Notes: generated from the sequence alone by a model not told the origin. Positions 18,926 to 28,882 are shown, numbered from the stretch's first letter. The stretch is 64,000 nucleotides of DNA from Peribacillus tepidiphilus (GCF_009466385.1 NZ_WIAQ01000004.1:1-64000), one strand, 5' to 3'. A program made the numbers and translations.

Positions 18926-19537
18926 TTAGATTAAATCAAAAAATATCGCCAATAGAGCAGCAGGGATTGCACCGGCCAAAACAAGCTGGTTATTCCATGA
19001 TGCAAGGCCCCTATAAATCAACTCCCCCAAGCCTCCTGCTCCGACGAAAGTGGCCAAAGTTGCTACGCCAACTGTCAAAACCGTTGCAGTCCTCACTCCC
19101 GCCATAATGAATGGAAGTGACAAAGGGAGCTCTATCTTGGTCAGAATTTGTTGATTTGTCATTCCCATACCTTTACCGGCCTCAATCACAGCCTCATCTA
19201 CTCCAACAATCCCTGCATATGTATTTCGCAATATGGGGAGCAATGCATATATGGTCAAAGCTATAATGGCTGTAACATTTCCAGTTCCAAAAATCGGGAT
19301 TAGAAATCCAAATAATGCTAATGAAGGAATCGTTTGAAATACCGCTGTTATTCCTATAACAAAATCAGCAATCTTCCTTTTTCTAGATACAATAATTCCG
19401 AGAGGCAATGAAATGAGTAAAGCAATGAATATCGATGTAAACGATAATAACAAATGTTCGATCATCCCTATTACTATTTCATCATAACGAGATTGAACGG
19501 TATGTAAAAACATCATAAATGCATTTCCCAATATCAT
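18926..19537 (-). CDS. opuCB: Osmoprotectant ABC transporter permease, C-terminus shortened
   Basis: This 203-residue inner-membrane permease of the OpuC/ProW family has about five transmembrane helices and the coupling motif EAGKGMGMTNQQILTKIELPLSLPFIMAG facing the ATPase. Relatives end about 12-20 residues later with a positively charged tail. Here the frame continues past the TAA with KLLKWLQHLKG, and reaches a second TAA where relatives usually have leucine, so two Leu codons (TTA) may have become TAA. The loss may be tolerated. The start overlaps the ATPase stop (TAATG), so the two are translationally coupled. Its binding protein is destroyed. Confidence 0.85.
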   Translation of the reverse strand: MILGNAFMMFLHTVQSRYDEIVIGMIEHLLLSFTSIFIALLISLPLGIIVSRKRKIADFVIGITAVFQTIPSLALFGFLIPIFGTGNVTAIIALTIYALLPILRNTYAGIVGVDEAVIEAGKGMGMTNQQILTKIELPLSLPFIMAGVRTATVLTVGVATLATFVGAGGLGELIYRGLASWNNQLVLAGAIPAALLAIFFDLI

Positions 19538-20640
19538 TACATCCCCTCCACTTCAACCTGAGCATAATGAGATAGGATGGCATCTTTTGTGACAGCTCCA
19601 ATTAGCCTGCCTTCCTTGAGTACTGGCAATGCTTCTAATCTATACTTAATCATTAGTCTTGCAGCTTCTTGTATTGATGTATCTTCATTAATATATACAT
19701 TTACACCAATTAGTTCTGAAGTATTTTGTTCATCCGTGCTTTTCTCATAAAAGCCTACATACTCTTCGTTCTCATTCACAATATATAAATAAGGCAAGGA
19801 GTAGCCTTCCGTTTCCATTTTATTTAGTTTACCTTGGGTCATGGATGCACTGGGAAATAAAGTAGTCATAATAGAAGAAACTGAAGCATTTGAAGGGGTT
19901 AGTCTATTTTCGCCAATGAATTCTCTAACAAAATCATTAGCTGGTGAATGCAAAATAATTTGAGGTGTATCGAATTGTATAATTTTTCCTTCTTTCATAA
20001 TCGCAATCCGATCGGAAATTTTTAAAGCTTCATCTATATCATGTGTAACAAAAACAATCGTTTTTTTTATGTTTTTCTGCAATTCTTTTAATTCGTCTTG
20101 AAGTTGTTCTCTGCTTATAGGGTCAAGTGCACTAAAAGGTTCATCCATTAGTATTATAGGAGGTTCAGCAGCTAAAGCTCGAACAACTCCTACTCTTTGC
20201 TGTTGACCACCGCTCAGCTCAAGAGGGTATTTATTTCTGTATTGCCTTGAATCAAGTCTAACTATCTCCAATAATTCATCTACTCGTTTTTCGTATTTTT
20301 CTTTTTTCCAGCCTTTTAATTTTGGAATTAAGGAAATATTTTCTGCAATCGTCATATGTGGAATTAAACCAATTTGTTGAATGACATAACCAATATTCCT
20401 CCTTAATTCTACGGGGTCTTTCTTCTGAATATCCTCTCCATTGACTAAAATAGTTCCATCACTCGGTTCAATCAATTTATTAATCATTTTCAAAGCTGTT
20501 GTCTTTCCACACCCGCTTGGGCCTATGATGGTTACTAATTCACCCTTCTGTATCATGAAACTGATGCCTTTGATGGCTTCAAACCCATCCTCATATCTCT
20601 TTTTAACATTTTCAAAAACAATCATTCGTTCACCTTCCAT
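19537..20640 (-). CDS. opuCA: Osmoprotectant ABC transporter ATPase with CBS domains
   Basis: This 367-residue ATPase has Walker A GPSGCGKTT, the signature LSGGQQQRVGVVRAL and Walker B IILMDEPFSALD. Two CBS modules fill residues of about 250-365 and in this family sense ionic strength. It would power uptake of glycine betaine, carnitine or choline. The frame is intact, but the binding-protein gene of the operon is broken and no second permease (opuCD) follows, so the transporter is probably dead. It is the first gene of the operon. Confidence 0.88.
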   Translation of the reverse strand: MEGERMIVFENVKKRYEDGFEAIKGISFMIQKGELVTIIGPSGCGKTTALKMINKLIEPSDGTILVNGEDIQKKDPVELRRNIGYVIQQIGLIPHMTIAENISLIPKLKGWKKEKYEKRVDELLEIVRLDSRQYRNKYPLELSGGQQQRVGVVRALAAEPPIILMDEPFSALDPISREQLQDELKELQKNIKKTIVFVTHDIDEALKISDRIAIMKEGKIIQFDTPQIILHSPANDFVREFIGENRLTPSNASVSSIMTTLFPSASMTQGKLNKMETEGYSLPYLYIVNENEEYVGFYEKSTDEQNTSELIGVNVYINEDTSIQEAARLMIKYRLEALPVLKEGRLIGAVTKDAILSHYAQVEVEGM

Positions 20641-20850
20641 AAAACCCTATTCTTTCTTATTGTATATTAGAAAAACATGGCAAATAAAACCCTTTCGAAA
20701 ATCTTTTTCATTAATAATTGTTTCAAGTTATAGAATTGACTCTATCATATAGATTGAAATAAACAAAAATATTCAATCGGCACATGGCATTTTCTAAATC
20801 TCATGGTAAAATAATAAGACAAAATGCTAATAGAGAGGGCAATTGTATAC

Positions 20851-21429
20851 ATGATCATTGTAGTTTTGATTTTGTCATATTTACTAGGTTCTATTCCGTC
20901 CGGTCTCATAATAGGGAAGATGTTTTATGGGATCGATATTCGTGAACACGGAAGCGGAAACCTTGGGGGAACGAATACATTTAGGACACTTGGTGTCAAA
21001 GCAGGCCTTGCTGTTACCATAATGGATGTCCTAAAAGGGACTCTTGCAACGAGCTTGCCTCTTCTTTTTCATGTTGATGTACATCCGCTTGTGGCAGGAG
21101 CGTTCTCTGTTGTCGGTCATATGTACCCGGTATTTGCAGGTTTTCGCGGAGGCAAAGCTGTTGCGACTTCCGGAGGAGTACTACTAGGTTACGTACCTTT
21201 ATTATTTTTGTTATTTTTCGCTGTGTTTTTTATTAGTTTATATATAAGCAAGTATGTTTCTCTTTCTTCTATGATTACGGCTTCGATTGCGTTAATTACA
21301 TCATTCATTGTGAGAGACATTCCGTTAATCATTGTTGTTGCGGTTTTTACACTATTTATTTTTTACCGTCATCGGGCGAATATTATAAGAATAAAAGAAG
21401 GTACAGAACCAAAAATAAAGTGGTTATAA
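20851..21429 (+). CDS. plsY: Acyl-phosphate:glycerol-3-phosphate acyltransferase
   Basis: This integral membrane acyltransferase moves the acyl chain from acyl phosphate (made by PlsX, encoded near 61.5 kb) to glycerol 3-phosphate. The three PlsY motifs are visible: [31 protein letters not shown] and [12 protein letters not shown], plus [18 protein letters not shown] residues at the end. I choose the ATG at 20851, which gives 192 residues, the usual length, with AGAGAGGG upstream. A longer start at 20824 is possible but lacks a ribosome site. Five or six transmembrane helices are evident. Confidence 0.95.
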   Translation: MIIVVLILSYLLGSIPSGLIIGKMFYGIDIREHGSGNLGGTNTFRTLGVKAGLAVTIMDVLKGTLATSLPLLFHVDVHPLVAGAFSVVGHMYPVFAGFRGGKAVATSGGVLLGYVPLLFLLFFAVFFISLYISKYVSLSSMITASIALITSFIVRDIPLIIVVAVFTLFIFYRHRANIIRIKEGTEPKIKWL

Positions 21430-21435
21430 ATCAAT

Positions 21436-21484
21436 AAAAACCATTAAAAAAGGCCTGCTCCAGGCCTTTTTTAATGGTTTTTTC
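21436..21484. terminator. Strong terminator behind plsY
   Basis: A long hairpin with the central AGGCCTG/CAGGCCT-type stem, extended by an A-run pairing with a T-run, ends in TTTTTT. It starts about six bases beyond the plsY stop and would work in both directions. Confidence 0.9.
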
Positions 21485-21915
21485 CTATTTTTCTATTCTA
21501 ACTACAACCAAAAGTTACTTAAAAACGCTTAAAGAGAACTAGAGTGCATGGATGACAAAAAAGAATAAACTGCTTCGTGATCCATACTAACCTCTTGAAC
21601 AAATGATATAAAGACTACTGCTAATTTCTACTGTCAAGACAATACTGTCAAGAATGTATATTGGTAAATTTTTATTTATGTAAAATTTATCAAAAAAAAG
21701 AAGTTGTTCATCTTGTCGTAGTTGTATACGCTTTTGAATCAACTTTTTTTATTCTCAATATAAAAACAAAATGTTGAAAAAATTTCAAAAATGATAAAAA
21801 AGCTCCTTTAAAATTTGAATTATAATAAATGAAAGATTGTATAAGTCTTCCATCCCCATTTTTTAGCAAGGCTGTTTTCGCAAACTTTGTTGCTTTTTAA
21901 CAAGTAGTGAGGATC
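21485..21915. other. AT-rich intergenic region, no gene recognised
   Basis: About 430 bases between the plsY terminator and the GC-rich repeat. I find no ORF with a ribosome site, and no tRNA or clear riboswitch. Confidence 0.5.
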
Positions 21916-22046
21916 GGTTGATTTCCGCTCCAGGATGCTCGCTTTCCGCGGGGCGGGCGGTGAGCCTCCTCGGCGCGCAGCGCCTGTGGGGTCTCACCTG
22001 TCCCGCTGCTCCCGCAGGAGTCTAGCACCTTGCGCTCCAATCAACC
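21916..22046. repeat. GC-rich palindromic repeat element
   Basis: This 131-bp block is far richer in G+C than its surroundings. Its ends are inverted repeats (GGTTGAT and ATCAACC), and its centre pairs around GGCGCGCAGCGCC with TGAG and CTCA further out. I recall very similar elements scattered in Bacillaceae genomes; they encode nothing. Confidence 0.75.
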
Positions 22047-22183
22047 AACTTTTTTTATCAAAGGTTTTCATTCCCAGAACCTATGTAAAAACAACAATTT
22101 TTTAGAAAAGAGCCTTTAGCAAAGAGAGGTCGTGCCTTAGCTGGTTATTTTCTTTTTTCAACTTAATATAAGGAGGTGTCCTC

Positions 22184-24271
22184 ATGTCTTTAAAGACAAA
22201 GCTTATTACGGGTGTTTTACTAACCACATTCTCCATCATTATTGTTAGTTCTGTTTTTACATACATTTCTGTTCAGCTTTTCTCTGATCATGCAAAAACA
22301 TTGACAGACGGTCTTTCTGCTGATGTAAAAAGGGATGTCAGCGGATTTGCCGGACATTATGCGGGAACCTTGACCTTTCATGAAAATCAGAATGTAAATA
22401 ACGCCATCAATACTATTCTAGATAATGCCAAATCTTCTCTCCAAATGGCAGCGAATTTTGAAGTGGTTTTTTCTGATAATTCTGCAGAAAAGAAAGAGCT
22501 TTTCAAAAAAATCATTCATGAGAACTCTATGCTTTCATTTTTTTACTTAAGTACTTCCGATCATCAGTTGACGATGTACCCTGAAAGAAAAGACCTTCCA
22601 CAGAATTCAGATCCAAAATCCCTACCATGGTATGGTCCGGCAAGTAAGTTAGAGGAAGGCAAGTTTTATATCACAGACCCCTTTTGGGATCGTACTGGAA
22701 AACAGTATCATGTAACAATCAGCATGCCGTTATACAAAAATGGGAAATTCTTTGGAGTCATTGCCACAGACCTTTCGCTAAAGCAGCTTACTGATCGAAT
22801 CACCAACACAAAGGTCGGTACAAGCGGTTACGTGATATTGACGGACAAACAGGGAAATCTCCTAGCCTATAAAGATCAGAGCCTTGTAAAGCAGCATGTA
22901 AATATTTCGAAGCTGCCAATCTTTAAAGAAAAGAAAAACGAAAACATCTTTTTGGATATCGAAAAAGTTAGTTATGTAGGACAAAGGCACGAAGAAACAG
23001 GCTGGCAAATGTTTTCAGTCATTTCTCAAGAGGAAATCCAATCATTCTCAAATTCCATCTCTCAAAATATGAGCAAAAGGATTAAATCTGCGGATAGTGA
23101 ATTAAGTGCCATCTTATCAAAGCTCTTTTCGACCCAAGTAGTCATCATTATCGTATTGGTCACACTATCTATTGTGATCAGCATTATGTTCTCTAGATAC
23201 TTTATCAATCCAGTTAAAGAGCTTTCTTCCTTCATGAAAAGGGTAGCAAGCGGAGATTTAACAAAAACGATGAAGGTAAAAACGAAGGATGAAATAGGAT
23301 TTTTATTCTCCTCTGTCAATGGTATGATTGAGAGCTTCCGTGAAATTGCTTTGAAAATGAATCACTTGGTCAAGGAAGTTGAAAAAGATGCAGAGGTCTT
23401 AAATGAACAATCACGCACCTCGTCTGCTGTGACGGAAACGGTTAGTGCTGCTATGATACAAGTAAGCAGAGGTTCTGAGCAGCTTGCTGCTGACATGGTC
23501 AATATCTCATCAAATGTCGATCAAAATGTATCAGCTGTTAGAACAATGTCAGATAATATTCAAACCATTGTCAAGCAGGCTAGAGAAACAAAAAAAATTA
23601 CTTTTGAAGGCCAAACAGCAATGGCAAACCTCAACACAAAAATGGGAGATATTGTCGAACAGTCTCTCGAGTCTACCAACATCATGAAAGAGCTTGATCG
23701 TAAGCTCCAAGCCATAAATGAAATCTCAACGTTAATCCACGATATCGCTGAGCAAACGAATCTATTGTCTCTAAACGCTTCTATTGAAGCGGCAAGAGCT
23801 GGTGAACAAGGTAGAGGATTTGCCGTTGTTGCACAAGAGGTGAAAAAGCTCGCTGAACAAAGCAGTCATTCCGTTGGAGAGATTACTGAGTTAATCAATG
23901 AAATCCAAAAAGATTCAACAAAAGCCCTTCAAAATATTGAACGTGGAAAATCATTTGCTGTTGAAGGCTCTCAGATGTCCCATGAAACCGAAAAATGCCT
24001 AAATAAAACGATTGAGTTTATTGATCACCTTTCGCATGATATTGAAGAAATTGCTTCTGCTAGTGAATTGCTTTCTCAAAGTAGTGACTCCATATCCCAT
24101 TCAGTAGATAGCGTAGTCGCAATTTCAGAGCAAACAAGTGCAGGTGTTCAAGAGGTATCCAGTACAACCGAAGAACAAAGGAAATCGGTAAAACAAGTTC
24201 ACCAAATCTCGGAACATTTAAGAAAACTTACGATGGAACTAAAAGATTCCATCAATCGTTTTCAAATTTAG
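22184..24271 (+). CDS. Methyl-accepting chemotaxis protein with extracellular Cache domain
   Basis: This 695-residue chemoreceptor has a first membrane helix at about residues 8-30, an extracellular double-Cache sensor of about 280 residues (with the WYGPAS and [10 protein letters not shown] segments), and a second membrane helix near 315-337. A HAMP segment and a cytoplasmic coiled-coil end follow. The signalling hairpin tip is the conserved [21 protein letters not shown]. It would bind a small molecule outside and control CheA through CheW. The ligand is unknown. It is monocistronic, with a strong AAGGAGGTG ribosome site and a terminator. Confidence 0.93.
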   Translation: MSLKTKLITGVLLTTFSIIIVSSVFTYISVQLFSDHAKTLTDGLSADVKRDVSGFAGHYAGTLTFHENQNVNNAINTILDNAKSSLQMAANFEVVFSDNSAEKKELFKKIIHENSMLSFFYLSTSDHQLTMYPERKDLPQNSDPKSLPWYGPASKLEEGKFYITDPFWDRTGKQYHVTISMPLYKNGKFFGVIATDLSLKQLTDRITNTKVGTSGYVILTDKQGNLLAYKDQSLVKQHVNISKLPIFKEKKNENIFLDIEKVSYVGQRHEETGWQMFSVISQEEIQSFSNSISQNMSKRIKSADSELSAILSKLFSTQVVIIIVLVTLSIVISIMFSRYFINPVKELSSFMKRVASGDLTKTMKVKTKDEIGFLFSSVNGMIESFREIALKMNHLVKEVEKDAEVLNEQSRTSSAVTETVSAAMIQVSRGSEQLAADMVNISSNVDQNVSAVRTMSDNIQTIVKQARETKKITFEGQTAMANLNTKMGDIVEQSLESTNIMKELDRKLQAINEISTLIHDIAEQTNLLSLNASIEAARAGEQGRGFAVVAQEVKKLAEQSSHSVGEITELINEIQKDSTKALQNIERGKSFAVEGSQMSHETEKCLNKTIEFIDHLSHDIEEIASASELLSQSSDSISHSVDSVVAISEQTSAGVQEVSSTTEEQRKSVKQVHQISEHLRKLTMELKDSINRFQI

Positions 24272-24279
24272 CTCTTTAA

Positions 24280-24305
24280 GAGTTGACATTTGTCAACTCT
24301 TTTTT
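24280..24305 (+). terminator. Terminator of the chemoreceptor gene
   Basis: AGAGTTGACA and TGTCAACTCT form a perfect stem with a tiny loop, followed by six T residues, just after the stop. Confidence 0.9.
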
Positions 24306-24401
24306 ACGCTATATTTTATAAACCAGCACTTCTTCCCTTTTTATTTCCAATAGATAGTATAAGTAATATAATGAAAACAAAAAAGAATCGGGTTGTTGAA
24401 C

Positions 24402-25208
24402 ATGTCTAATTGGTCGATCAATCAATTTATACATATATCACTTAGTTTTTTATTTTTAGTTGTTGTATTTCTAAGCCAACAATTGCATTATCATTCTTTG
24501 TTAGCGATCGTAATCCTTTTGGTCGTTTCCATTCCGTTCTTAAAGGAATCCTCCCGACTTCTTGTATGGATCATTATTGGCTACATATTCGGAGAATTTT
24601 TGTTCATTTACGGTGTTAAATTCATCGATTTCTTGGCACTTTCTTCAGAATGGAAAGTTATATTAGGTAGATGTTTTTTAATCCTATATATCTTCCCTTT
24701 ATTCATTGTTATCAAATCATTTCGCCCAAATCTAAAGCTTCCTCTTAATAGAGTGAACTATTACGAAAAAATAAAAGTCCCCTTTATCCTTTTTGGTAAA
24801 ACCGAACAATCTCTCTATTTTTTTCTCATAGTTGCCCTAGGAATTAATATTGTTTCTTTAACACCCTTAGTTATAAAAAACGCAAGCCATCTAACCGTGT
24901 TCCTCTTCATTGCAGCATTTATATTTTCATTCGTCAATTCATTGCTCGAAGAATTATTATGGAGAGGAATTTTGTTACCTTCAATGGTCGACATTACCGG
25001 AAAAAACATTGCCATTGTTATTAACTCAATAGGATTTGGCCTTGTTCATTTATCGCTTGGTTTTACGCTTTTACCATGTCTCCTTTTTATGGTAGGAGGC
25101 TATTTCTTCGGTGCTCTAACCCTGCGAACGGGAAGCATTTGGCCCTCTTTCTTTTGGCATTTTGTATTGAATTTATTGATGGTCTTAAGCGGGATCATTT
25201 TTTTATAA
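24402..25208 (+). CDS. CPBP family intramembrane metalloprotease
   Basis: This membrane protein of about 268 residues has seven or eight hydrophobic helices. It carries the CPBP (Abi/CAAX protease-like) motifs: EELLWRGILLPS with the catalytic glutamates and arginine, FGLVHLSLG with a metal-binding histidine, and FFWHFVLN with another. Members cleave substrates within the membrane or act in bacteriocin self-immunity; the substrate here is unknown. The ATG at 24402 is preferred over a TTG three codons earlier, though neither has a strong ribosome site. Confidence 0.85.
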   Translation: MSNWSINQFIHISLSFLFLVVVFLSQQLHYHSLLAIVILLVVSIPFLKESSRLLVWIIIGYIFGEFLFIYGVKFIDFLALSSEWKVILGRCFLILYIFPLFIVIKSFRPNLKLPLNRVNYYEKIKVPFILFGKTEQSLYFFLIVALGINIVSLTPLVIKNASHLTVFLFIAAFIFSFVNSLLEELLWRGILLPSMVDITGKNIAIVINSIGFGLVHLSLGFTLLPCLLFMVGGYFFGALTLRTGSIWPSFFWHFVLNLLMVLSGIIFL

Positions 25209-25283
25209 TTGCTTCCTTTTAATAGTAATACAAAGAACATTATTCTATAATAGCTTTAAAGAGTAAAAGGGTAGGTGATTATT

Positions 25284-25574
25284 TTGAACATTTTTATTTC
25301 AGATGAGGCTTCTCAATGGTTTGAGGATGAGCTAGGTTTAAAAAAAGGAGATCATGTAAGGTTTTATGTTCGATATGGAGGATGCGGCTCCATTCAATCA
25401 GGCTTTTCACTGGGCATTAGTAAAGATCAGCCCGATCAAATAGGTGCTTCTTTATTAAAAAACGATATTCTATATTATGTAGAAGAAAAAGATATCTGGT
25501 ATTTTGATTCACATGATTTAGAGGTTACATACAATAAGAAGCAGGATGAAGTAGAGTTTCATTATAAAAAATGA
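25284..25574 (+). CDS. yneR: HesB/IscA-like protein (YneR type)
   Basis: This small protein (96 residues from the TTG at 25284, chosen because GGTAGGTG lies eight bases before it) starts with NIFISDEASQWFEDEL and has the RFYVRYGGCG segment. Both are typical of the HesB-like/YneR family related to A-type iron-sulfur carriers. Only one of the three cysteines of true IscA proteins is evident, so cluster binding is doubtful. Gene order next to yneQ and plsY matches B. subtilis. Confidence 0.85.
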   Translation: MNIFISDEASQWFEDELGLKKGDHVRFYVRYGGCGSIQSGFSLGISKDQPDQIGASLLKNDILYYVEEKDIWYFDSHDLEVTYNKKQDEVEFHYKK

Positions 25575-25609
25575 GGAAAAGTGCCAGGTTTTACTTGGCA
25601 CTTTTCCTA
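25573..25609. terminator. Bidirectional terminator between yneR and yneQ
   Basis: AGGAAAAGTGCCAG pairs with CTTGGCACTTTTCCT around a short loop. It lies between two convergent genes and would serve both. Confidence 0.85.
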
Positions 25610-25616
25610 CATGTTC

Positions 25617-25916
25617 TTATTCGTTATCCAATAAATTAGTTTCTATACCTTCTGCCTTAAGAATCCTTTCCTGTACATCACCCAATAGATCATAATGGGA
25701 ATAACCATTTTTCCGTATGTGAATCCATTCTCTTTTTAACCCATGCTTTCTTCCCCAAGCTGCGAGCTGATCTAGATCATGACAGCCAACTTTTGTAATG
25801 GTCTTACAATCTGGAAAGCGTTCATCAAACCAGTAGTGGGTAATAAAAGCAATTTCTCCTTCATCGATTTTCCGCTTCCACTCCATTAATGCTTTACGTT
25901 TAATCCCGAATGCCAT
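25617..25916 (-). CDS. yneQ: Conserved hypothetical protein (YneQ type)
   Basis: This 99-residue soluble protein contains FITHYWFDERFPDCKTITKVGCHDL and a helical C-terminus. Position between yneP and yneR matches yneQ of B. subtilis, and I assign it by both order and general sequence. No catalytic motif is evident and the function is unknown. The start is ten bases after the yneP stop, so it is co-transcribed with the thioesterase and the SpoVK-like gene. Confidence 0.8.
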   Translation of the reverse strand: MAFGIKRKALMEWKRKIDEGEIAFITHYWFDERFPDCKTITKVGCHDLDQLAAWGRKHGLKREWIHIRKNGYSHYDLLGDVQERILKAEGIETNLLDNE

Positions 25917-25926
25917 TGGCTTTCAC

Positions 25927-26367
25927 TCACTTTGACTTTTCTTGTTTAGTCTTTTTGTTTTTCTCATAAACTTCATGCCAATCTGGATATAGCCTTTTTA
26001 TAGAAATCGGTCTGAAATTTTCCTTTTTAACACATACATGATCAGAGGTAGCCGTTGCACATATCTCGTTTTTTTCATTTACAATTTCATAGCCATACGT
26101 AGTACGGATCCCATCATATTTTTCAATCCAAGTTTTAATCTTGACATTTTCACCATAACGGACAGACTTCAGGTAATTTATATTTACATTCAATACAGGA
26201 GAAATAACCCCATCTTTTTCCATGTCAGTATAATTAAAGCCTAGATCTTTTACAATTTTTGTTCTCCCCAACTCCATCCATACTAAATAATTAGCATGGT
26301 ATACAACCCCCATTTGATCTGTTTCTGCATATCGTACTTCTATTTCTTTTTCACTAATATACATCAT
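25927..26367 (-). CDS. yneP: Hot-dog fold acyl-CoA thioesterase (YneP type)
   Basis: This 146-residue 4HBT-family thioesterase has the catalytic segment RYAETDQMGVVYHANYLVWMELGR, with the acidic residue of the 4-hydroxybenzoyl-CoA thioesterase type. It hydrolyses an acyl-CoA; the natural substrate is not known. The gene overlaps the last codons of the SpoVK-like gene by 14 bases, implying coupled translation. Two adjacent ATG codons (26367 and 26364) are equally possible starts. Confidence 0.88.
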   Translation of the reverse strand: MMYISEKEIEVRYAETDQMGVVYHANYLVWMELGRTKIVKDLGFNYTDMEKDGVISPVLNVNINYLKSVRYGENVKIKTWIEKYDGIRTTYGYEIVNEKNEICATATSDHVCVKKENFRPISIKRLYPDWHEVYEKNKKTKQEKSK

Positions 26368-28720
26368 TCTTTTCCCCTTTTTGTATTTTGTTCAGTGCAA
26401 CTTTTACATCATCTATTAAAATAGATTGTGCATCCTCTACGCTAAGTAACGTAGAGTTTTTTAAGATCCGGTATGCTTGTGCCTGTATCGCCTCATCAAC
26501 AATATTGGTTGCAAGGCGACCATTTCCTTTTAAAGGTAAACTTTCTAATCGGTCTTTGATATATGAAATAGATTCCTCAGATAAACGGTATTGGTAACGA
26601 TTACTATATTTTTTCATAATTTCTATCATTTCATTTACAGAATAATCCGGGAAATGAAAGAATTTTTTAAATCGAGAACGCAATCCAGGATTACTTTCAA
26701 GCAGTACATTCATTTCGTTATGGTAACCTGCAAGAACGACAACAAGGTTTTCATTATGCTTAGTCATTTCATCAACTAATGTATCAATCACTTCTTTGCC
26801 AAAATCGTTGCTAGTACTGCTGAAAAGCGAGTACGCCTCATCAATAAATAAGACGCCTCCTAAAGCATCCCGGATTTTCTTTTTCGTCTTAATGGCTGTT
26901 TGCCCCACATACCCTGCTACAAAGTCGGCTCTGCTAGCAATAATAAGGTGGCCTCTTTTAAGCATTCCGCATTCTTTCAGCAATTCAGAATAGATCTTAG
27001 CAACCGTTGTTTTGCCTGTACCTGGATTTCCAGTGAATACAGCATGCAATTGAATGGGTACGGTTGGAAGCCCTTTTTCCTTACGAATCTTTTGCATTTT
27101 CACAAAAGAAATCAAGCCTTCAACCTCTTTTTTTATATCGTCTAATCCAACAAGCTCATTCAGCTTTTCCATTGGTCTTGATTCATTCTGGTCGATTTCT
27201 GTTGTAAAATCTTCCCCGTCTAGCACAGTGAAATTCGTTACATTTTCTTCATTTTCAAAGGTTGTAGAGGCCCCTTTTTTGAAAATGGCATTTAAAATGA
27301 TGGATTCTACAGCTCTCGCATTTCCAAATGTTTCGTCTACTTTTTCCTTCTCCAGCCTATTTTTCAGCTCTCTTTTGGCCGATGCTGTTAAATAGTAATC
27401 TCTTTCATTGGCCATTTTTTCTCCAATCATAAGTAGTTCATCCATTGAATAATCCGGTAAATGAAAATGATTGGATTCTGGGAATCGGCTTCTTAAACCG
27501 GGATTTGATCTTAAGAATTGTCTCATTTCTTCTGGGTATCCGGCTAAGATCACAGAAAACTTCCCTTTATAATCCTTATGGGTCATTAAGGATACTAGAG
27601 TGTCGATTGCGGTTTGTCCAAAGTCATTCCCAGACTGACCTTCACGTTTTAATGAGTATGCCTCATCAATAAATAAAACCCCACCTAAAGCTTTCTCGAC
27701 AATCATTTTAATATTTTCTTCGGTTTGACCCATATAGGCTCCAACAAGCTGACTTCTGTCAACTTCCAAAACCTCTTCTCTTTCAAGAAGCCCTAGCTGA
27801 TGATAGATTTTTGCAAATAACCGAGCTAATGTTGTTTTTCCGGTTCCAGGGTTTCCAGTAAAAACCATATTCAAGCTATGGTCTTTTTTTACTTGGAATC
27901 CAAGCTTCTCTCTTTTCTTTTGATATTGGAGAAATTGATAATAGGAATTAATTCTGTTTTTTATTTGATGTAACCCGATCATATCGTTTAATTCTTCTAG
28001 AGGATTCTTGTGATCCTCTGACAAAGGCTCTTCATCTTCAAAAAGGCTTTCCCATTCTTTCTTTAAGTCTTTTATTCTCTGTAGATGGTTTTTTACATTT
28101 TCAAAATGAACAGATGTATAGAACACCCCTGTTATCGACTCTTTATATTCCTCAGAAGCCTTTAACAAATGGGAAAAATGACTTTGAAATTCTTGAAGAA
28201 GCATGAGCATTCTTTCATATAAGGAAAGCAAAACAGCATCCGGGTTGTTTTTTGTAACTCCGTAAGTTTTTTCCACATCATCCCACTCATCATCTATTAT
28301 ATCTAAATATTTTTTACATATCTCTATATATTCCTCTGCGATTTTCTTTTTTGCCGGCCTGTTATCTGTTTCACGTATAGATGGAAATTGAAGCTCTTCA
28401 AACAGATTCTTTTTCTCTCGGTAATTGTTTTCTGATTTTAATTGTAAGGCTAGCTTGTGAGATGGATCATGATGTAACGCCATGTTGATCCATGTTTGGA
28501 ACAACCGGTCATCCAGCCCTTTATTCTTTCGATCAATAGCCAGTAAACTGAAAAGATTACCTTTTACCTGAGCCATTTCCTCTGTAGATAAAAGACCGGA
28601 GTTGTTTTCTATAAATGTCAAATAATCAAGAAGTGTTTCTGAGCTGAAATATTTACCATCTCTCAAAGCCTTCGATGTTTCTTCTTTGATTTGAGCTATT
28701 CTTTGCTGTTCGTTGACCAT
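26354..28720 (-). CDS. SpoVK-like protein with two CbbX-type AAA+ domains
   Basis: This 788-residue protein has about 240 residues of helical N-terminus and then two complete AAA+ modules. Walker A GNPGTGKTT occurs at 289-297 and again at 564-572; Walker B VLFIDEAYSL occurs in both; arginine-finger stretches (NPGLRSRF) occur in both. The modules resemble SpoVK, a mother-cell sporulation ATPase, and CbbX. B. subtilis SpoVK is much shorter, with a single module, so this is a tandem version rather than a plain orthologue. It sits beside spore genes and overlaps yneP. Roles in spore coat or cortex formation are a guess from context. Confidence 0.85.
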   Translation of the reverse strand: MVNEQQRIAQIKEETSKALRDGKYFSSETLLDYLTFIENNSGLLSTEEMAQVKGNLFSLLAIDRKNKGLDDRLFQTWINMALHHDPSHKLALQLKSENNYREKKNLFEELQFPSIRETDNRPAKKKIAEEYIEICKKYLDIIDDEWDDVEKTYGVTKNNPDAVLLSLYERMLMLLQEFQSHFSHLLKASEEYKESITGVFYTSVHFENVKNHLQRIKDLKKEWESLFEDEEPLSEDHKNPLEELNDMIGLHQIKNRINSYYQFLQYQKKREKLGFQVKKDHSLNMVFTGNPGTGKTTLARLFAKIYHQLGLLEREEVLEVDRSQLVGAYMGQTEENIKMIVEKALGGVLFIDEAYSLKREGQSGNDFGQTAIDTLVSLMTHKDYKGKFSVILAGYPEEMRQFLRSNPGLRSRFPESNHFHLPDYSMDELLMIGEKMANERDYYLTASAKRELKNRLEKEKVDETFGNARAVESIILNAIFKKGASTTFENEENVTNFTVLDGEDFTTEIDQNESRPMEKLNELVGLDDIKKEVEGLISFVKMQKIRKEKGLPTVPIQLHAVFTGNPGTGKTTVAKIYSELLKECGMLKRGHLIIASRADFVAGYVGQTAIKTKKKIRDALGGVLFIDEAYSLFSSTSNDFGKEVIDTLVDEMTKHNENLVVVLAGYHNEMNVLLESNPGLRSRFKKFFHFPDYSVNEMIEIMKKYSNRYQYRLSEESISYIKDRLESLPLKGNGRLATNIVDEAIQAQAYRILKNSTLLSVEDAQSILIDDVKVALNKIQKGEKNDVY

Positions 28721-28842
28721 ACTATACCTTCTTCCCCTAACAATTCATTCTTTATCTTATCATAATTTGCAAGTATACACTTATGAAGACACTCATGGCT
28801 GTTAGCTGGAACAACGAACCAAAAATTTTATTCTCAATTCAT

Positions 28843-28877
28843 AAAAAAAGAGCTGAAGAAAATCAGCTCCTTTTTCG
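28843..28877 (-). terminator. Terminator of tlp
   Basis: GGAGCTGA and TCAGCTC(T) pair around a six-base loop on the minus strand, with seven T residues after it, six bases past the tlp stop. Confidence 0.85.
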
Positions 28878-28882
28878 AAAAA

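Noticed and set aside
19537-20640. OpuCA-like gene as a pseudogene
   Set aside because: The frame, Walker motifs and CBS modules are intact; only its partner genes are damaged.
22090-22183. Possible riboswitch in front of the chemoreceptor gene
   Set aside because: The leader has some short pairing but no match that I can see to c-di-GMP, manganese or other known riboswitch cores.
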